Shown here one piece after another: positions 1 to 10,423 of a stretch of DNA of 47,789 bases. The position numbers and the translations under genes were made by a program. Origin of the DNA: Phocaeicola massiliensis B84634 = Timone 84634 = DSM 17679 = JCM 13223. GTDB lineage: Bacteria > Bacteroidota > Bacteroidia > Bacteroidales > Bacteroidaceae. Under the pieces are notes generated by a model. The model did not search any database. It was not told the origin of the DNA and saw only the letters and a list, made by a program, of their open reading frames with translations. Each line of letters starts with the position of its first letter. Positions within the stretch are counted from its first letter, which is position 1. The stretch covers positions 138,803 to 186,591 of the forward strand of contig NZ_KB905473.1 in NCBI RefSeq assembly GCF_000382445.1, read 5' to 3'.

Positions 1-29
1 GGTAAGTGAAAACGCTGACATGGCAAAAA

Positions 30-54
30 CCTGGGCAACAAAATGTTGCTCAGG
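30..54. other. Hairpin left of the rimP promoter
   Basis: Ten-base arms at 30-39 and 45-54 pair with one G-U wobble around a 5-nt loop. Read on the minus strand the stem is followed by TTTTTG. It could be a terminator or a leader structure of a gene left of the window. No gene can be assigned to bases 1-130. Confidence 0.35.
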
Positions 55-138
55 AACTTATAAAAATAATTATCAATTATGTTGCGGAATTAAGGGTGTT
101 ATAAGTTTCTGCAAAACTACAATTTTTTATTAGAATAT

Positions 139-170
139 TTTGTGGCACTGATAGATAATTTGTATCTTTG
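139..170 (+). promoter_or_regulatory. Promoter of rimP-nusA-infB
   Basis: TTTG at 139-142 and TATCTTTG at 163-170 are separated by 20 bp, which fits the Bacteroides sigma-ABfr consensus (TTTG, 19-21 bp, TAnnTTTG). Transcription would start just after 170, leaving about 55 nt of leader before the rimP ATG at 233. Confidence 0.65.
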
Positions 171-232
171 CACCGAAGTGGATGAATGGTGGGGCTTGAT
201 TAAGCCCTTTTTTTGTTCTTAATAACTAATAA

Positions 233-700
233 ATGATAGATAAGAATGTAGTAACCCGGATTGTTGACGAATGGTTGGAAGGTAAAGATTACTTTTTGGT
301 AGATGTCACAGTGACTCCGGATGACAAAATTGTAGTAGAAATTGACCATGCCGAAGGGGTGTGGATTGATGATTGTGTGGAACTCAGCCGCTACATTGAG
401 TCTAAACTAGACCGTGAGGAGGAAGACTATGAGCTGGAAGTAGGCTCTGCCGGTATCGGACAACCTTTTAAGGTGTTGCAACAATATCTGATACACATTG
501 GTAAAGAAGTTGAAGTGCTGACTAAGACCGGCAAGAAGTTGGAAGGTGTGTTGAAGGAGGCTGGAGAAGACAACTTTACCGTAACCATTGAGAGAAAAGT
601 GAAACCGGAAGGAGCAAAGCGTCCCAAATTGGTGGAGGAAGACGTCACTTTTGCGTATGATGAGATAAAATACACTAAATACTTAATTAGTTTTAAATAA
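233..700 (+). CDS. rimP: Ribosome maturation factor RimP
   Basis: This 155-residue cytoplasmic protein is predicted to assist late maturation of the 30S ribosomal subunit. The family features visible are the N-terminal alpha/beta domain containing YELEVGSAGIGQPFK (canonical YxLEVSSPGxxRPL, relaxed here as is common in Bacteroidota) and a C-terminal SH3-like half with KKLEGVLKEAGEDNFTV. It is the first gene of the rimP-nusA-infB operon, an order conserved across bacteria, and nusA starts 2 bp after its stop. The ATG at 233 follows an AT-rich leader with no clear Shine-Dalgarno sequence, as is usual in this group. The family assignment rests on both motifs and context. Confidence 0.93.
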   Translation: MIDKNVVTRIVDEWLEGKDYFLVDVTVTPDDKIVVEIDHAEGVWIDDCVELSRYIESKLDREEEDYELEVGSAGIGQPFKVLQQYLIHIGKEVEVLTKTGKKLEGVLKEAGEDNFTVTIERKVKPEGAKRPKLVEEDVTFAYDEIKYTKYLISFK

Positions 701-702
701 TT

Positions 703-1959
703 ATGGCCAAAAAAGAAGAAACAATCAGCTTGATTGATACATTTTCGGAATTTAAGGAATTAAAGAATATTGATAGAACAACTATGGTAAGTGTGCTCGA
801 AGAGTCTTTCCGTAGTGTAATCGCGAAAATGTTTGGCACTGATGAAAACTACGACGTTATCGTGAACCCGGATAAGGGTGATTTCGAAATATGGCGTAAC
901 CGTGAAGTTGTTGCAGATGAGGACTTGACTAATCCGAATATGCAAATCTCACTGACAGAAGCTCAGAAGATAGATGCTTCGTATGAAGTGGGTGAGGAAG
1001 TGACCGATGAAGTAATCTTTGCCAAGTTTGGCCGCCGTGCCATCCTGAATCTTCGTCAGACATTGGCATCGAAGATTCTGGAATTGGAAAAAGATAGTTT
1101 ATACAACAAATATATTGATAGGGTAGGTACTGTAATCAGTGCGGAAGTTTATCAGATTTGGAAGAAGGAAATCTTGTTGCTCGATGATGAAGGCAATGAA
1201 CTGCTGCTTCCCAAGACTGAACAAATTCCGAGCGATTTCTACCGTAAAGGCGAAACGGCTCGTGCTGTAGTGGCTCGTGTAGACAATAAGAACAATAATC
1301 CAAAAATTATTCTGAGCCGTACTTCACCTGTGTTTTTGCAGCGCCTGTTCGAGATGGAAGTTCCCGAAATTAACGACGGATTGATTACCATTAAAAAAAT
1401 TGCGCGTATTCCGGGCGAACGTGCAAAAATTGCAGTTGAGTCTTACGATGACCGTATCGATCCGGTAGGTGCTTGTGTTGGTGTGAAGGGTTCACGTATT
1501 CATGGAATCGTGCGCGAGTTGCGTAACGAGAATATTGACGTGATTAACTATACTTCTAACATTCAGTTGTTTATTCAGCGTGCCTTGAGCCCGGCTAAGA
1601 TTTCTTCAATCGTGTTGCACGAAGAAGATAAGAAAGCTGAAGTTTATCTGAAACCGGAAGAAGTATCTTTGGCAATCGGTAAGGGTGGTATGAACATTAA
1701 GCTTGCCAGTATGCTTACTGAATATACGATTGATGTGTACCGCGAACTGGATGAAAACGCAATGGACGAAGATATCTACTTGGATGAGTTCAAGGATGAA
1801 ATTGATGAGTGGGTTATCAATGCCATTAAAGGTATCGGGTTGGATACAGCTAAGGCTGTTATCAATGCTCCGCGCGAAATGTTGATTGAAAAAGCGGACC
1901 TCGAAGAAGACACGGTAGATGACGTGTTGAGAATTTTAAGAGCTGAATTTGAAGAGTAA
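703..1959 (+). CDS. nusA: Transcription termination/antitermination protein NusA
   Basis: NusA (418 residues) binds RNA polymerase and nascent RNA and modulates pausing, termination and antitermination. Visible parts are the N-terminal polymerase-binding domain (about 1-125), an S1 domain (about 130-200), KH1 with GVKGSRIHGIVREL near residue 260, and KH2 with AIGKGGMNIKLASML near residue 325. A short helical tail ends the protein. It lacks the long acidic repeat region of E. coli NusA (495 residues), which is normal for many phyla. It lies 2 bp after rimP and 40 bp before infB, so the three are probably cotranscribed. Confidence 0.96.
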   Translation: MAKKEETISLIDTFSEFKELKNIDRTTMVSVLEESFRSVIAKMFGTDENYDVIVNPDKGDFEIWRNREVVADEDLTNPNMQISLTEAQKIDASYEVGEEVTDEVIFAKFGRRAILNLRQTLASKILELEKDSLYNKYIDRVGTVISAEVYQIWKKEILLLDDEGNELLLPKTEQIPSDFYRKGETARAVVARVDNKNNNPKIILSRTSPVFLQRLFEMEVPEINDGLITIKKIARIPGERAKIAVESYDDRIDPVGACVGVKGSRIHGIVRELRNENIDVINYTSNIQLFIQRALSPAKISSIVLHEEDKKAEVYLKPEEVSLAIGKGGMNIKLASMLTEYTIDVYRELDENAMDEDIYLDEFKDEIDEWVINAIKGIGLDTAKAVINAPREMLIEKADLEEDTVDDVLRILRAEFEE

Positions 1960-1999
1960 TCTTCGGCACCGGCTCGTAGTTAATAATTAAAAAACGAGT

Positions 2000-4996
2000 A
2001 TGACGATTAGACTGAACAAAGTAACAAGAGATTTAAATGTAGGAATAACGACGGTAGTTGAATTCTTGCAAAAGAAGGGTTATACCATTGAGGCCAGCCC
2101 TAATGCGAAAATTACCGAAGAACAATATGCTGTACTTGTGAAAGAGTTCAGCACAGATAAGAATTTGAAAATAGAGTCTGAAAAATTTATTCAGGAAAGA
2201 CAGAATAAGGATCGGAACAAGGCTTCCATCTCTATTGACGGTTTTGAAAAACCTAAAAAAGAAGAAGTCGTGAAAACTGTTATCCCTGAAGACGTACGCC
2301 CCAAATTCAAGCAAGTGGGCAAAATAGATTTGGACAGCTTGAACAAGCGCCCTGCTCCTAAGGTAGCCGAGCAACCGGTCTCTGTGAAGACCGAACAGCC
2401 GGTGTCCAAGAAGGAAGAGCCTGCGAAGGTTGAAGAACAGAAGGTTGAAGCTCCTCAAGAACCGGTTGTGGTAGAGGAGAAGATACAAGAGCCTGCTCCG
2501 CAACCGAAGCCTGCCCCTGTCCAAGAAGAAAAGAAAGAACCCGAAGTTCAACAAAAAGCGGAAGAACAGAAGAAACCCCAGGTGATAGAAATGGAAAAAG
2601 AAGCACCCGCAGCACCCGTTCAGGAAAAAGAAGAAGACGATATATTTAAAATTCGTCCTACTGAATTTAAATCAAAGATTAATGTAGTAGGTCAGATTGA
2701 CCTGGATGCATTGAACCAGTCTACTCGTCCGAAGAAGAAATCGAAAGAGGAAAAACGGAAAGAGAGAGAAGAGAAAGATAAACAGCGTCAGGAACAGCGT
2801 AAGCAGATGAAGGACGCTATTATCAAGGAGATAAGAAAGAGCGACGAAAAAATTGCCAAACCGGGTGCCGGAAATGCAACCGATGACGGCAAGAAAAAGA
2901 AACGCAATCGTATTAATAAGGAGCGGGTAGATATTACTGCCGCCGGTAGTACGAATAACAATAATAGTAATAATAACCAGCGCAGGGATAATAACAATTC
3001 CGGTAAAGGTGGAAATAACAGACCGAATAATAACCAGAGTGGAAGCGGAAAATTTAATAAGGACCGCTTTAAGAAACCGGTTGTCAAAGCGGAAGTCAGC
3101 GATGAAGATGTAGCTAAGCAGGTAAAGGAGACTTTGGCTCGCCTGACTAACAAGACAAAGAGTAAGGCTTCTAAGTACCGTAAGGAGAAACGTGAAAGCG
3201 TGATGAACCGCCAGTTGGAGCTGGAAGAGATGGAACAGGAAGAAAGCAAGGTATTGAAGATTACCGAGTTTGTTACTGCCAATGAATTGGCAAGTATGAT
3301 GGATGTTCCTGTTACTAAAGTTATCGCTACTTGTATGAGCATCGGTATCATGGTTTCTATCAATCAGCGTTTGGATGCTGAAACGATTAACCTCGTTGCC
3401 GAAGAATTCGGGTATAAAACTGAATATGTCAGCGCAGAAGTGGCACAGGCCATTACCGAAGAGGAGGATGCAGAAGAAGACTTACAACCTCGTGCTCCGA
3501 TTGTTACCGTGATGGGGCATGTTGACCATGGTAAGACTTCATTGTTGGACTATATTCGTAAGGCAAATGTAATTGCAGGTGAGGCCGGTGGTATTACCCA
3601 GCATATCGGTGCATACAACGTGAAGCTGGAAGACGGACGCCGTATCACTTTCCTTGATACTCCGGGTCACGAAGCATTTACAGCGATGCGTGCCCGTGGT
3701 GCGAAAGTAACGGATATTGCTATTATTATTGTAGCTGCCGATGATAATGTGATGCCGCAAACCAAAGAAGCGATTAATCACGCTATGGCTGCCGGCGTAC
3801 CTATTGTGTTTGCTATTAATAAGGTAGATAAACCGCATGCTAATCCTGATAAGATTAAAGAAGAATTGGCTGCTATGAACTTCCTTGTAGAAGAATGGGG
3901 AGGTAAATACCAGTCGCAAGATATCTCGGCAAAGAAGGGTACGGGTGTACACGAATTGCTTGAAAAAGTATTGTTGGAAGCAGAAATGCTTGATTTGAAG
4001 GCTAATCCTGACCGTAAGGCTACCGGTTCTATTATTGAGTCAACATTGGATAAGGGGCGTGGTTATGTAGCTACTATCCTTGTGTCGAACGGTACACTCC
4101 GCATGGGAGATATCGTGTTGGCAGGTACTTCATACGGTAAGGTGAAAGCTATGTTCAATGAACGCAACCAGCGCATTAAAGAAGCCGGTCCTTCTGAGCC
4201 GGTATTGATTCTGGGGCTGAATGGTGCTCCTGCCGCAGGTGATACTTTCCATGTGATTGATACCGAACAGGAAGCCCGTGAAATTGCCAATAAGCGTGAA
4301 CAGTTGCAGCGTGAACAGGGCTTGCGTACTCAGAAGATGTTGACATTGGATGAAGTCGGACGCCGTTTGGCATTGGGTGATTTCCATGAGTTGAACATCA
4401 TCGTTAAGGGTGACGTCGACGGTTCAGTGGAAGCATTGAGCGATTCCTTGATTAAGTTGTCTACCGAGCAGGTTCAGGTTAACGTAATCCATAAAGGTGT
4501 AGGTCAGATTTCTGAGTCTGATGTTACCTTGGCTGCAGCTTCGAATGCAATTATTGTTGGTTTCCAAGTGCGTCCTTCGAGTGCTGCTGCTAAGATGGCA
4601 GAACAAGATGGTGTAGATATCCGTAAATATTCTGTTATCTACGATGCTATCGAGGAAGTGAAGGCTGCGATGGAAGGTATGTTGGCTCCTACATTGAAGG
4701 AACAGGTAACTGCTACCATCGAAGTGCGTGAGGTGTTCAACATCAGCAAGGTAGGTATTGTTGCCGGTGCGATGGTGAAGACCGGTAAGGTGAAGCGTTC
4801 GGATAAGGCTCGTTTGATTCGTGATGGTATTGTAGTATTTACAGGTACTATCAACGCGTTGAAGCGTTTCAAGGATGATGTGAAGGAAGTCGGTACTAAC
4901 TTTGAATGTGGTATCAGTTTGACAAACTGCAATGATATCAAGGTTGAAGATATCATTGAAACTTACGAAGAAGTAGAAGTTAAACAGACTCTATAA
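2000..4996 (+). CDS. infB: Translation initiation factor IF-2
   Basis: IF-2 (998 residues) is the GTPase that brings initiator tRNA to the 30S subunit. The GTPase motifs are intact: G1 GHVDHGKT at 506-513, G3 DTPGHE from 553 and G4 NKVD at 607-610, followed by SAKKGTG. Domains II-IV follow to the C terminus. The first ~50 residues are an IF2_N-type helical domain. Residues ~110-400 form a long low-complexity linker that is rich in Pro/Glu/Lys/Gln and then in Asn (around 319-352, encoded by runs of aat/aac). A second IF2_N-like unit sits at about 415-470. Length and linker are typical of Bacteroidota. It is the last gene of the operon, with a hairpin terminator directly after it. Confidence 0.97.
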   Translation: MTIRLNKVTRDLNVGITTVVEFLQKKGYTIEASPNAKITEEQYAVLVKEFSTDKNLKIESEKFIQERQNKDRNKASISIDGFEKPKKEEVVKTVIPEDVRPKFKQVGKIDLDSLNKRPAPKVAEQPVSVKTEQPVSKKEEPAKVEEQKVEAPQEPVVVEEKIQEPAPQPKPAPVQEEKKEPEVQQKAEEQKKPQVIEMEKEAPAAPVQEKEEDDIFKIRPTEFKSKINVVGQIDLDALNQSTRPKKKSKEEKRKEREEKDKQRQEQRKQMKDAIIKEIRKSDEKIAKPGAGNATDDGKKKKRNRINKERVDITAAGSTNNNNSNNNQRRDNNNSGKGGNNRPNNNQSGSGKFNKDRFKKPVVKAEVSDEDVAKQVKETLARLTNKTKSKASKYRKEKRESVMNRQLELEEMEQEESKVLKITEFVTANELASMMDVPVTKVIATCMSIGIMVSINQRLDAETINLVAEEFGYKTEYVSAEVAQAITEEEDAEEDLQPRAPIVTVMGHVDHGKTSLLDYIRKANVIAGEAGGITQHIGAYNVKLEDGRRITFLDTPGHEAFTAMRARGAKVTDIAIIIVAADDNVMPQTKEAINHAMAAGVPIVFAINKVDKPHANPDKIKEELAAMNFLVEEWGGKYQSQDISAKKGTGVHELLEKVLLEAEMLDLKANPDRKATGSIIESTLDKGRGYVATILVSNGTLRMGDIVLAGTSYGKVKAMFNERNQRIKEAGPSEPVLILGLNGAPAAGDTFHVIDTEQEAREIANKREQLQREQGLRTQKMLTLDEVGRRLALGDFHELNIIVKGDVDGSVEALSDSLIKLSTEQVQVNVIHKGVGQISESDVTLAAASNAIIVGFQVRPSSAAAKMAEQDGVDIRKYSVIYDAIEEVKAAMEGMLAPTLKEQVTATIEVREVFNISKVGIVAGAMVKTGKVKRSDKARLIRDGIVVFTGTINALKRFKDDVKEVGTNFECGISLTNCNDIKVEDIIETYEEVEVKQTL

Positions 4997-5007
4997 TAAT
5001 TTTTTCA

Positions 5008-5080
5008 GGTACGGATTACACGGATTTCACGGATGGTATTTATAAAAACCGTGTATTTCCGTGTAATCCGTGCCTTTTTT
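5008..5080 (+). terminator. Long hairpin terminator after infB (dispersed repeat family)
   Basis: Arms at 5008-5032 and 5049-5074 form a roughly 25-bp imperfect stem carrying the words ACGGATTACACGGA and TCCGTGTAATCCGTG, followed by TTTTTT at 5075-5080. It is a rho-independent terminator on the plus strand. The same words recur in the hairpin at 10424-10493 after sufS, so both belong to one dispersed intergenic repeat family. Confidence 0.8.
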
Positions 5081-5091
5081 ATATCATAAAG

Positions 5092-5595
5092 ATGACGACA
5101 ATAGATATTATTATATTGGTGGTGATAGGTGTTGGAGTGATACAGGGCTTGATGAAAGGATTTGTGAAGCAACTGGCTTCTATTGTCGGGTTGATAGCAG
5201 GACTTCTTGTGGCGCGGGCTTTATTTGCCTCCGTTGCCGAAAAGCTTGTTCCTGTTTTGGGAACATCGACCGTTATTGCCCAGATATTGGCATTTGTTCT
5301 TATTTGGGTGGCGGTGCCGTTAGGCTTTGTATTGGTTGCCTCTTTTTTGACGAAGGCTTTGGATGCCGTCCGTTTGGGATGGTTGAACCGTTGGCTGGGA
5401 AGTGGATTGGGGGCTTTGAAATATATGATACTGATAGGGTTAGCTATCCATGTATTGGAATATATTGACCCGAAAGATGAGATGATAGATGCAACAAAGA
5501 AGCAGGAGTCGGTGTTATATTATTCAATAAGAGATTTGTCCGGTATCTTTTTCCCGGTATTCAAAAATGTAACAGAACAATTAATAGAAATATAA
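5092..5595 (+). CDS. CvpA-family inner-membrane protein
   Basis: This 167-residue hydrophobic protein resembles the CvpA/colicin V production family. It has four likely membrane segments, at about residues 3-20, 27-46, 62-88 and 100-122, with a Gly-rich start (VVIGVGVIQGLMKGFVKQLASI) that matches the family's N-terminal GxxxG-type motif. Proteins of this family have been linked to envelope homeostasis and biofilm, but the biochemical role is not settled. The gene follows the infB terminator and ends 3 bp before sufB, so it is probably the first gene of the suf transcript. Nothing in the sequence ties its function to Fe-S assembly. Confidence 0.8.
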   Translation: MTTIDIIILVVIGVGVIQGLMKGFVKQLASIVGLIAGLLVARALFASVAEKLVPVLGTSTVIAQILAFVLIWVAVPLGFVLVASFLTKALDAVRLGWLNRWLGSGLGALKYMILIGLAIHVLEYIDPKDEMIDATKKQESVLYYSIRDLSGIFFPVFKNVTEQLIEI

Positions 5596-5598
5596 GAT

Positions 5599-7050
5599 AT
5601 GCAAGAAGAACCCAATAAATATGTGAAAGAGCTGACGCAGGAGAAGTATAAATATGGCTTTACTACGGATGTTCACACAGATATTATAGAGAAGGGGTTG
5701 AATGAGGATGTCATTCGGTTGATTTCTGCCAAGAAAGAGGAACCGGAATGGCTGTTGGAATTCCGATTGAAAGCATACCGCCATTGGCTTACAATGGAGA
5801 TGCCTACATGGGCACACCTCACGATTCCCGAAATAGATTATCAGGCTATTTCTTATTATGCCGACCCGACCAAGAAAAAGGAAGGTCCCAAGAGCTTGGA
5901 TGAAGTAGATCCGGAACTGATTAAGACCTTTAATAAATTAGGTATTCCTCTGCACGAACAGCGCCAGCTGAGTGGTATGGCGGTAGATGCGGTCATGGAC
6001 TCTGTATCGGTAAAAACTACTTTTCGCGAGACGTTGTTGGAGAAAGGCATTATTTTCTGTTCGTTTAGTGAGGCAGTGAAGGAACATCCGGATTTGGTAC
6101 AGAAATATATGGGCTCGGTAGTGGGCTATCGTGATAATTTCTTTGCTGCATTAAACTCGGCTGTATTTAGCGATGGTTCGTTTGTGTATATTCCGAAAGG
6201 AGTACGCTGTCCTATGGAACTTTCTACTTATTTTCGCATCAATGCGGCAAATACCGGACAGTTTGAACGTACATTGATTGTGGCGGATGACGACAGTTAT
6301 GTATCCTATCTGGAAGGATGTACGGCTCCGCAGCGTGATGAGAATCAGTTGCATGCTGCTATTGTGGAGATTGTGGTACACGACCGTGCCGAAGTGAAAT
6401 ATTCCACTGTCCAAAACTGGTATCCGGGGGATGCGGAAGGCAAAGGAGGTATTTATAACTTCGTGACCAAGCGCGGTCATTGTAAAGGAGTGGACAGTAA
6501 GTTGAGTTGGACACAGGTGGAAACAGGCTCGGCCATTACGTGGAAGTATCCGAGTTGTATCCTGAGTGGAGATAATTCTACGGCGGAATTCTATTCTGTT
6601 GCTGTAACCAATAACTATCAGCAGGCCGATACCGGTACCAAGATGATTCATCTGGGTAAAAATACACGTTCTACGATTGTGAGCAAAGGTATCAGTGCAG
6701 GTAAAAGCCAGAATTCTTATCGTGGATTGGTGCGTGTGGCAGAGAAAGCCGAGAATGCGCGTAATTACAGCCAGTGTGATTCTTTGCTTTTGGGCAGTAA
6801 TTGCGGTGCACATACTTTCCCTTACATGGATATTCACAATGAAACGGCTGTGGTAGAGCATGAGGCAACGACCAGCAAAATCAGCGAAGACCAGTTGTTC
6901 TATTGTAATCAGCGCGGTATTCCGACAGAAGATGCCATCGGGCTGATTGTGAACGGTTATGCTAAAGAAGTTATCAATAAACTTCCGATGGAGTTTGCTG
7001 TGGAGGCTCAGAAGCTGTTGGCTATTTCGTTGGAAGGAAGCGTAGGATAA
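5599..7050 (+). CDS. sufB: Fe-S cluster assembly scaffold protein SufB
   Basis: SufB (483 residues) is the scaffold subunit of the cytoplasmic SufBC2D complex, on which Fe-S clusters are built. The C-terminal beta-helix core is present, including [16 protein letters not shown], where Cys402 matches the essential Cys405 of E. coli SufB. This is followed by [18 protein letters not shown] and the helical [16 protein letters not shown] segment. The N-terminal ~150 residues contain the usual [19 protein letters not shown] region. It begins the sufBCDS order typical of Bacteroidota and lies 18 bp before sufC. Confidence 0.97.
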   Translation: MQEEPNKYVKELTQEKYKYGFTTDVHTDIIEKGLNEDVIRLISAKKEEPEWLLEFRLKAYRHWLTMEMPTWAHLTIPEIDYQAISYYADPTKKKEGPKSLDEVDPELIKTFNKLGIPLHEQRQLSGMAVDAVMDSVSVKTTFRETLLEKGIIFCSFSEAVKEHPDLVQKYMGSVVGYRDNFFAALNSAVFSDGSFVYIPKGVRCPMELSTYFRINAANTGQFERTLIVADDDSYVSYLEGCTAPQRDENQLHAAIVEIVVHDRAEVKYSTVQNWYPGDAEGKGGIYNFVTKRGHCKGVDSKLSWTQVETGSAITWKYPSCILSGDNSTAEFYSVAVTNNYQQADTGTKMIHLGKNTRSTIVSKGISAGKSQNSYRGLVRVAEKAENARNYSQCDSLLLGSNCGAHTFPYMDIHNETAVVEHEATTSKISEDQLFYCNQRGIPTEDAIGLIVNGYAKEVINKLPMEFAVEAQKLLAISLEGSVG

Positions 7051-7068
7051 ATAAAAAGATAAAGGATT

Positions 7069-7821
7069 ATGTTAGAGATAAAAGATTTGCATGCCAGTAT
7101 TAATGGCAAAGAAATATTGAAAGGTATTAATCTGAATATAAAGAAAGGTGAGGTTCATGCTATCATGGGACCGAATGGCTCCGGTAAGAGTACACTGTCA
7201 TCTGTATTGGTAGGGAATCCGGCTTTCGAAGTGACGAAAGGTTCGGTTACATTTGGAGGAAAAGATTTATTGGCTTTGAGTCCTGAAGACCGTAGTCATG
7301 AAGGTTTGTTTCTTTCATTTCAGTATCCGGTAGAAATTCCAGGCGTGAGCATGGTGAATTTTATGCGTGCTGCGGTGAACGAAAAACGGAAGTATGAAGG
7401 TTTGGCGCCTTTGACTGCCAGCGAATTCTTAAAATTGATGCGCGAGAAGCGTGCAGTTGTCGAATTGGATAATAAGTTGGCTAATCGTTCGGTGAATGAG
7501 GGCTTTTCGGGTGGAGAAAAAAAACGTAACGAGATATTCCAGATGGCAATGCTCGAACCGAAGTTAAGTATTTTGGACGAGACGGATTCCGGATTGGATA
7601 TCGATGCTTTACGTATCGTAGCGGAAGGTGTGAATAAGTTGAAAACTCCCGAAACCAGCTGTATCGTGATTACTCACTACCAACGTCTGCTGGACTACAT
7701 CAAACCGGATATCGTTCATGTGCTGTACAAAGGTCGTATTGTGAAGACTGCCGGTCCTGAGCTGGCATTGGAATTGGAAAAGCGCGGTTACGATTGGATT
7801 AAAGCAGAATTAGGAGAATAA
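7069..7821 (+). CDS. sufC: Fe-S cluster assembly ATPase SufC
   Basis: SufC (250 residues) is the ABC-type ATPase of the SufBCD complex. Walker A GPNGSGKST lies at residues 34-42, a Q-loop FQYPVEIPGVS follows, the signature is FSGGEKKRNE, Walker B with switch reads LSILDETDSGLD, and the H-loop is VITHYQRLL. The signature SGGEKKRNE and the ETDSGLD form are diagnostic of SufC rather than a transport ATPase. The gene sits between sufB and sufD with only 2 bp to the next ATG, which suggests translational coupling. Confidence 0.97.
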   Translation: MLEIKDLHASINGKEILKGINLNIKKGEVHAIMGPNGSGKSTLSSVLVGNPAFEVTKGSVTFGGKDLLALSPEDRSHEGLFLSFQYPVEIPGVSMVNFMRAAVNEKRKYEGLAPLTASEFLKLMREKRAVVELDNKLANRSVNEGFSGGEKKRNEIFQMAMLEPKLSILDETDSGLDIDALRIVAEGVNKLKTPETSCIVITHYQRLLDYIKPDIVHVLYKGRIVKTAGPELALELEKRGYDWIKAELGE

Positions 7822-7823
7822 TT

Positions 7824-9167
7824 ATGAGAGCAGAACAACAATATATTGACCTCTTTTCCCAATGCGAAGCAATGATATGCAAGCATAGTGCCGAGGTGTT
7901 GAATGCTCCCCGTGCACAGGCGTTTGCTGATTTTGAACGATTGGGATTCCCTACTCGTAAACAGGAAAAGTATAAGTATATCGATGCAAGTAAGTTGTTT
8001 GAGCCTGATTATGGCTTAAATCTGAATCGACTTGATATACCTGTGAACCCATACGAAGTGTTTAAGTGTGATGTGCCTAATATGAGCACTTCCCTTTACT
8101 TTGTAGTGAACGATGCTTTCTACAATAAATCATTGACTAAGCCGCAGTTGCCGGAAGGTGTGTTGCTAGGCAGCCTGAAAGAACTGTCCGAACAACATCC
8201 TGCATTGGTAAAGAAGTATTATGGTAAGTTGGCCGATACTGCCAAGGATGGAATAACTGCCTTTAATACAACTTTTGCACAGGATGGCTTCATGCTCTAC
8301 GTCCCCAAAGGGGTAGTCATAGACAAGCCGATTCAGTTGGTGAATATTCTTCGTGCAGATGTCAACTTTATGGTGAATCGCCGTATCTTGATTGTGTTGG
8401 AAGATGGGGCACAAGCCCGCCTGTTGGTATGCGACCATGCGATGGATAACGTTAACTTCCTCTCTACACAGGTGATTGAAGCTCATATCGGCGAAAATGC
8501 AGTCTTTGATTTATATGAGCTTGAAGAAACTCATACCAGCAGTGTGCGTTTCAGCAATCTGTATGTGAATCAGGAAGCCAACAGCAATGTATTGCTGAAC
8601 GGAATGACCTTGCATAACGGTACTACCCGCAATACGACGGAAGTAACCTTGTCGGGACGGGGGGCCGAAATCAATCTTTGCGGCATGGCTATTGCTGATA
8701 AGAACGAGCAGGTGGACAACCATACGTTTATCGACCATAAAGTGAGTGACTGCACCAGCAACGAACTGTTCAAGTATGTGTTGGATGATCAGGCTATCGG
8801 TGCTTTTGCAGGAAAGGTTTTGGTGCGTCCGGGAGCACAGCATACCAATTCCCAACAGACTAACCGCAATCTTTGCGCCACACGTGATGCACACATGTAT
8901 ACTCAGCCTCAACTGGAGATTTATGCAGATGATGTGAAGTGTTCACATGGAGCAACCGTGGGACAGTTGGATGAAAATGCGTTGTTCTATATGCAGCAAC
9001 GCGGTATCAGTCTTCACGAAGCCCGACTGTTGTTGATGTTTGCATTTGTGAATGAAGTAATTGACACCATCCGTCTGGAGGCGTTGAAAGACCGCCTGCA
9101 CTTGTTAGTGGAAAAACGTTTCCGTGGCGAACTGAATAAGTGCCGGGGATGTGCTATGTGTAAATAG
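7824..9167 (+). CDS. sufD: Fe-S cluster assembly protein SufD
   Basis: SufD (447 residues) is the SufB paralogue that completes the SufBC2D complex. The shared beta-helix core is clear, including ILVRPGAQHTNSQQTNRNLC-type repeats, the KCSHGATVGQLDENALFYMQQRGI motif region and a C-terminal helical domain ending in DRLHLLVEKRF. The conserved His of SHGATVGQ corresponds to the functionally important SufD histidine. One odd feature is the extreme C terminus, KCRGCAMCK, which carries a CxxCxxC arrangement (Cys440, Cys443, Cys446). The gene is tightly coupled to sufC and sits 12 bp before sufS. Confidence 0.95.
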   Translation: MRAEQQYIDLFSQCEAMICKHSAEVLNAPRAQAFADFERLGFPTRKQEKYKYIDASKLFEPDYGLNLNRLDIPVNPYEVFKCDVPNMSTSLYFVVNDAFYNKSLTKPQLPEGVLLGSLKELSEQHPALVKKYYGKLADTAKDGITAFNTTFAQDGFMLYVPKGVVIDKPIQLVNILRADVNFMVNRRILIVLEDGAQARLLVCDHAMDNVNFLSTQVIEAHIGENAVFDLYELEETHTSSVRFSNLYVNQEANSNVLLNGMTLHNGTTRNTTEVTLSGRGAEINLCGMAIADKNEQVDNHTFIDHKVSDCTSNELFKYVLDDQAIGAFAGKVLVRPGAQHTNSQQTNRNLCATRDAHMYTQPQLEIYADDVKCSHGATVGQLDENALFYMQQRGISLHEARLLLMFAFVNEVIDTIRLEALKDRLHLLVEKRFRGELNKCRGCAMCK

Positions 9168-9179
9168 AAAGGACTAACT

Positions 9180-10394
9180 ATGTACGATATACAGAAAATA
9201 AGAGAAGACTTTCCGATATTGGGTAGGGAAGTATATGGCAAACCGCTGATTTATTTGGACAACGGGGCAACCACACAGAAACCGCGTTGTGTCGTAGAAG
9301 CTATTACCGATGAATATTATTCGGTTAATGCCAATGTGCATCGCGGTGTGCATTTCCTTTCCCAACAGGCCACCGAGTTACACGAAGCCTCGCGTGAAAC
9401 AGTCCGTAAGTTTATCAATGCACGCAGTTCGAATGAAATCGTGTTTACACGGGGAACTACTGAAAGTATCAACCTGTTGGCTTCTTCCTTTGCCGAAAGT
9501 CAGATGAAGGAAGGCAACGAGGTGATTGTTTCTACCATGGAACACCACAGTAATATCGTTCCCTGGCAGTTACAGGCTGAGAAAAGAGGTATTGTGCTGA
9601 AGGTTATCCCGATGAATGATAAAGGCGAACTGCTTATCGATGCGTATGAGAAACTTTTTTCTGAACGTACAAAATTGGTGAGTTTGGTGCATGTTAGCAA
9701 TGTGCTCGGTACTGTGAATCCGGTGAAGGAGATGATTGCAACGGCTCACAGTCACGGTGTCCCTGTCTTGATAGACGGTGCGCAGAGCGTACCTCACATG
9801 AAAGTGGACGTGCAGGACTTGGATGCAGATTTCTTTGCATTTAGCGGGCATAAGATATATGGGCCTACGGGGGTAGGAGTACTCTATGGAAAGGAGGAAT
9901 GGTTGGATAAACTCCCGCCTTATCAGGGAGGAGGGGAAATGATACAGAATGTCAGCTTCGAGAAAACCACTTTCAATGAACTTCCTTTTAAGTTTGAAGC
10001 CGGAACGCCTGATTATATCGGTACTACGGCATTGGCAAAAGCGCTTGATTATGTATCGGCTATCGGAATGGACAAGATTGCTGCCTATGAGAACGAATTG
10101 ACAGCGTATGCCATGAAACGTTTGAAATCTATAGAAGGAATGCGCATCTTTGGTGAGGCAGAACACAAGAGCGGGGTCATTTCTTTTCTGGTAGGGAATA
10201 TTCATCATTTGGATATGGGGACCTTGCTCGACCGATTGGGCATTGCCGTTCGCACCGGTCATCACTGTGCACAGCCGTTGATGATTCGTTTGGGTATAGA
10301 AGGGACAGTGCGTGCTTCTTTCGGACTTTATAATACAAAAGAGGAGGTAGAAGCTTTGGCTGCCGGCATCGAACGTGTCAGCAAAATGTTCTGA
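9180..10394 (+). CDS. sufS: Cysteine desulfurase SufS
   Basis: SufS (404 residues) is a PLP-dependent group II cysteine desulfurase that removes sulfur from cysteine and supplies it to SufBCD. The PLP lysine is Lys225 in SGHKIYGPTGVG. The active-site cysteine is Cys363 in VRTGHHCAQP, with the short RTGHHC form typical of SufS/CsdA. EHHSNIVPW and HVSNVLGTVNPV match conserved cofactor-binding segments. It is the last gene of the suf operon. No SufE or SufU partner lies in the window. Confidence 0.96.
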   Translation: MYDIQKIREDFPILGREVYGKPLIYLDNGATTQKPRCVVEAITDEYYSVNANVHRGVHFLSQQATELHEASRETVRKFINARSSNEIVFTRGTTESINLLASSFAESQMKEGNEVIVSTMEHHSNIVPWQLQAEKRGIVLKVIPMNDKGELLIDAYEKLFSERTKLVSLVHVSNVLGTVNPVKEMIATAHSHGVPVLIDGAQSVPHMKVDVQDLDADFFAFSGHKIYGPTGVGVLYGKEEWLDKLPPYQGGGEMIQNVSFEKTTFNELPFKFEAGTPDYIGTTALAKALDYVSAIGMDKIAAYENELTAYAMKRLKSIEGMRIFGEAEHKSGVISFLVGNIHHLDMGTLLDRLGIAVRTGHHCAQPLMIRLGIEGTVRASFGLYNTKEEVEALAAGIERVSKMF

Positions 10395-10423
10395 TACCTT
10401 GCCTGTTATGGTGCCTTCGATTC

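Noticed and set aside
2033..2554. 173-codon minus-strand frame in infB
   Set aside because: It is a Leu/Arg-rich shadow of the Pro/Glu/Lys linker of IF-2.
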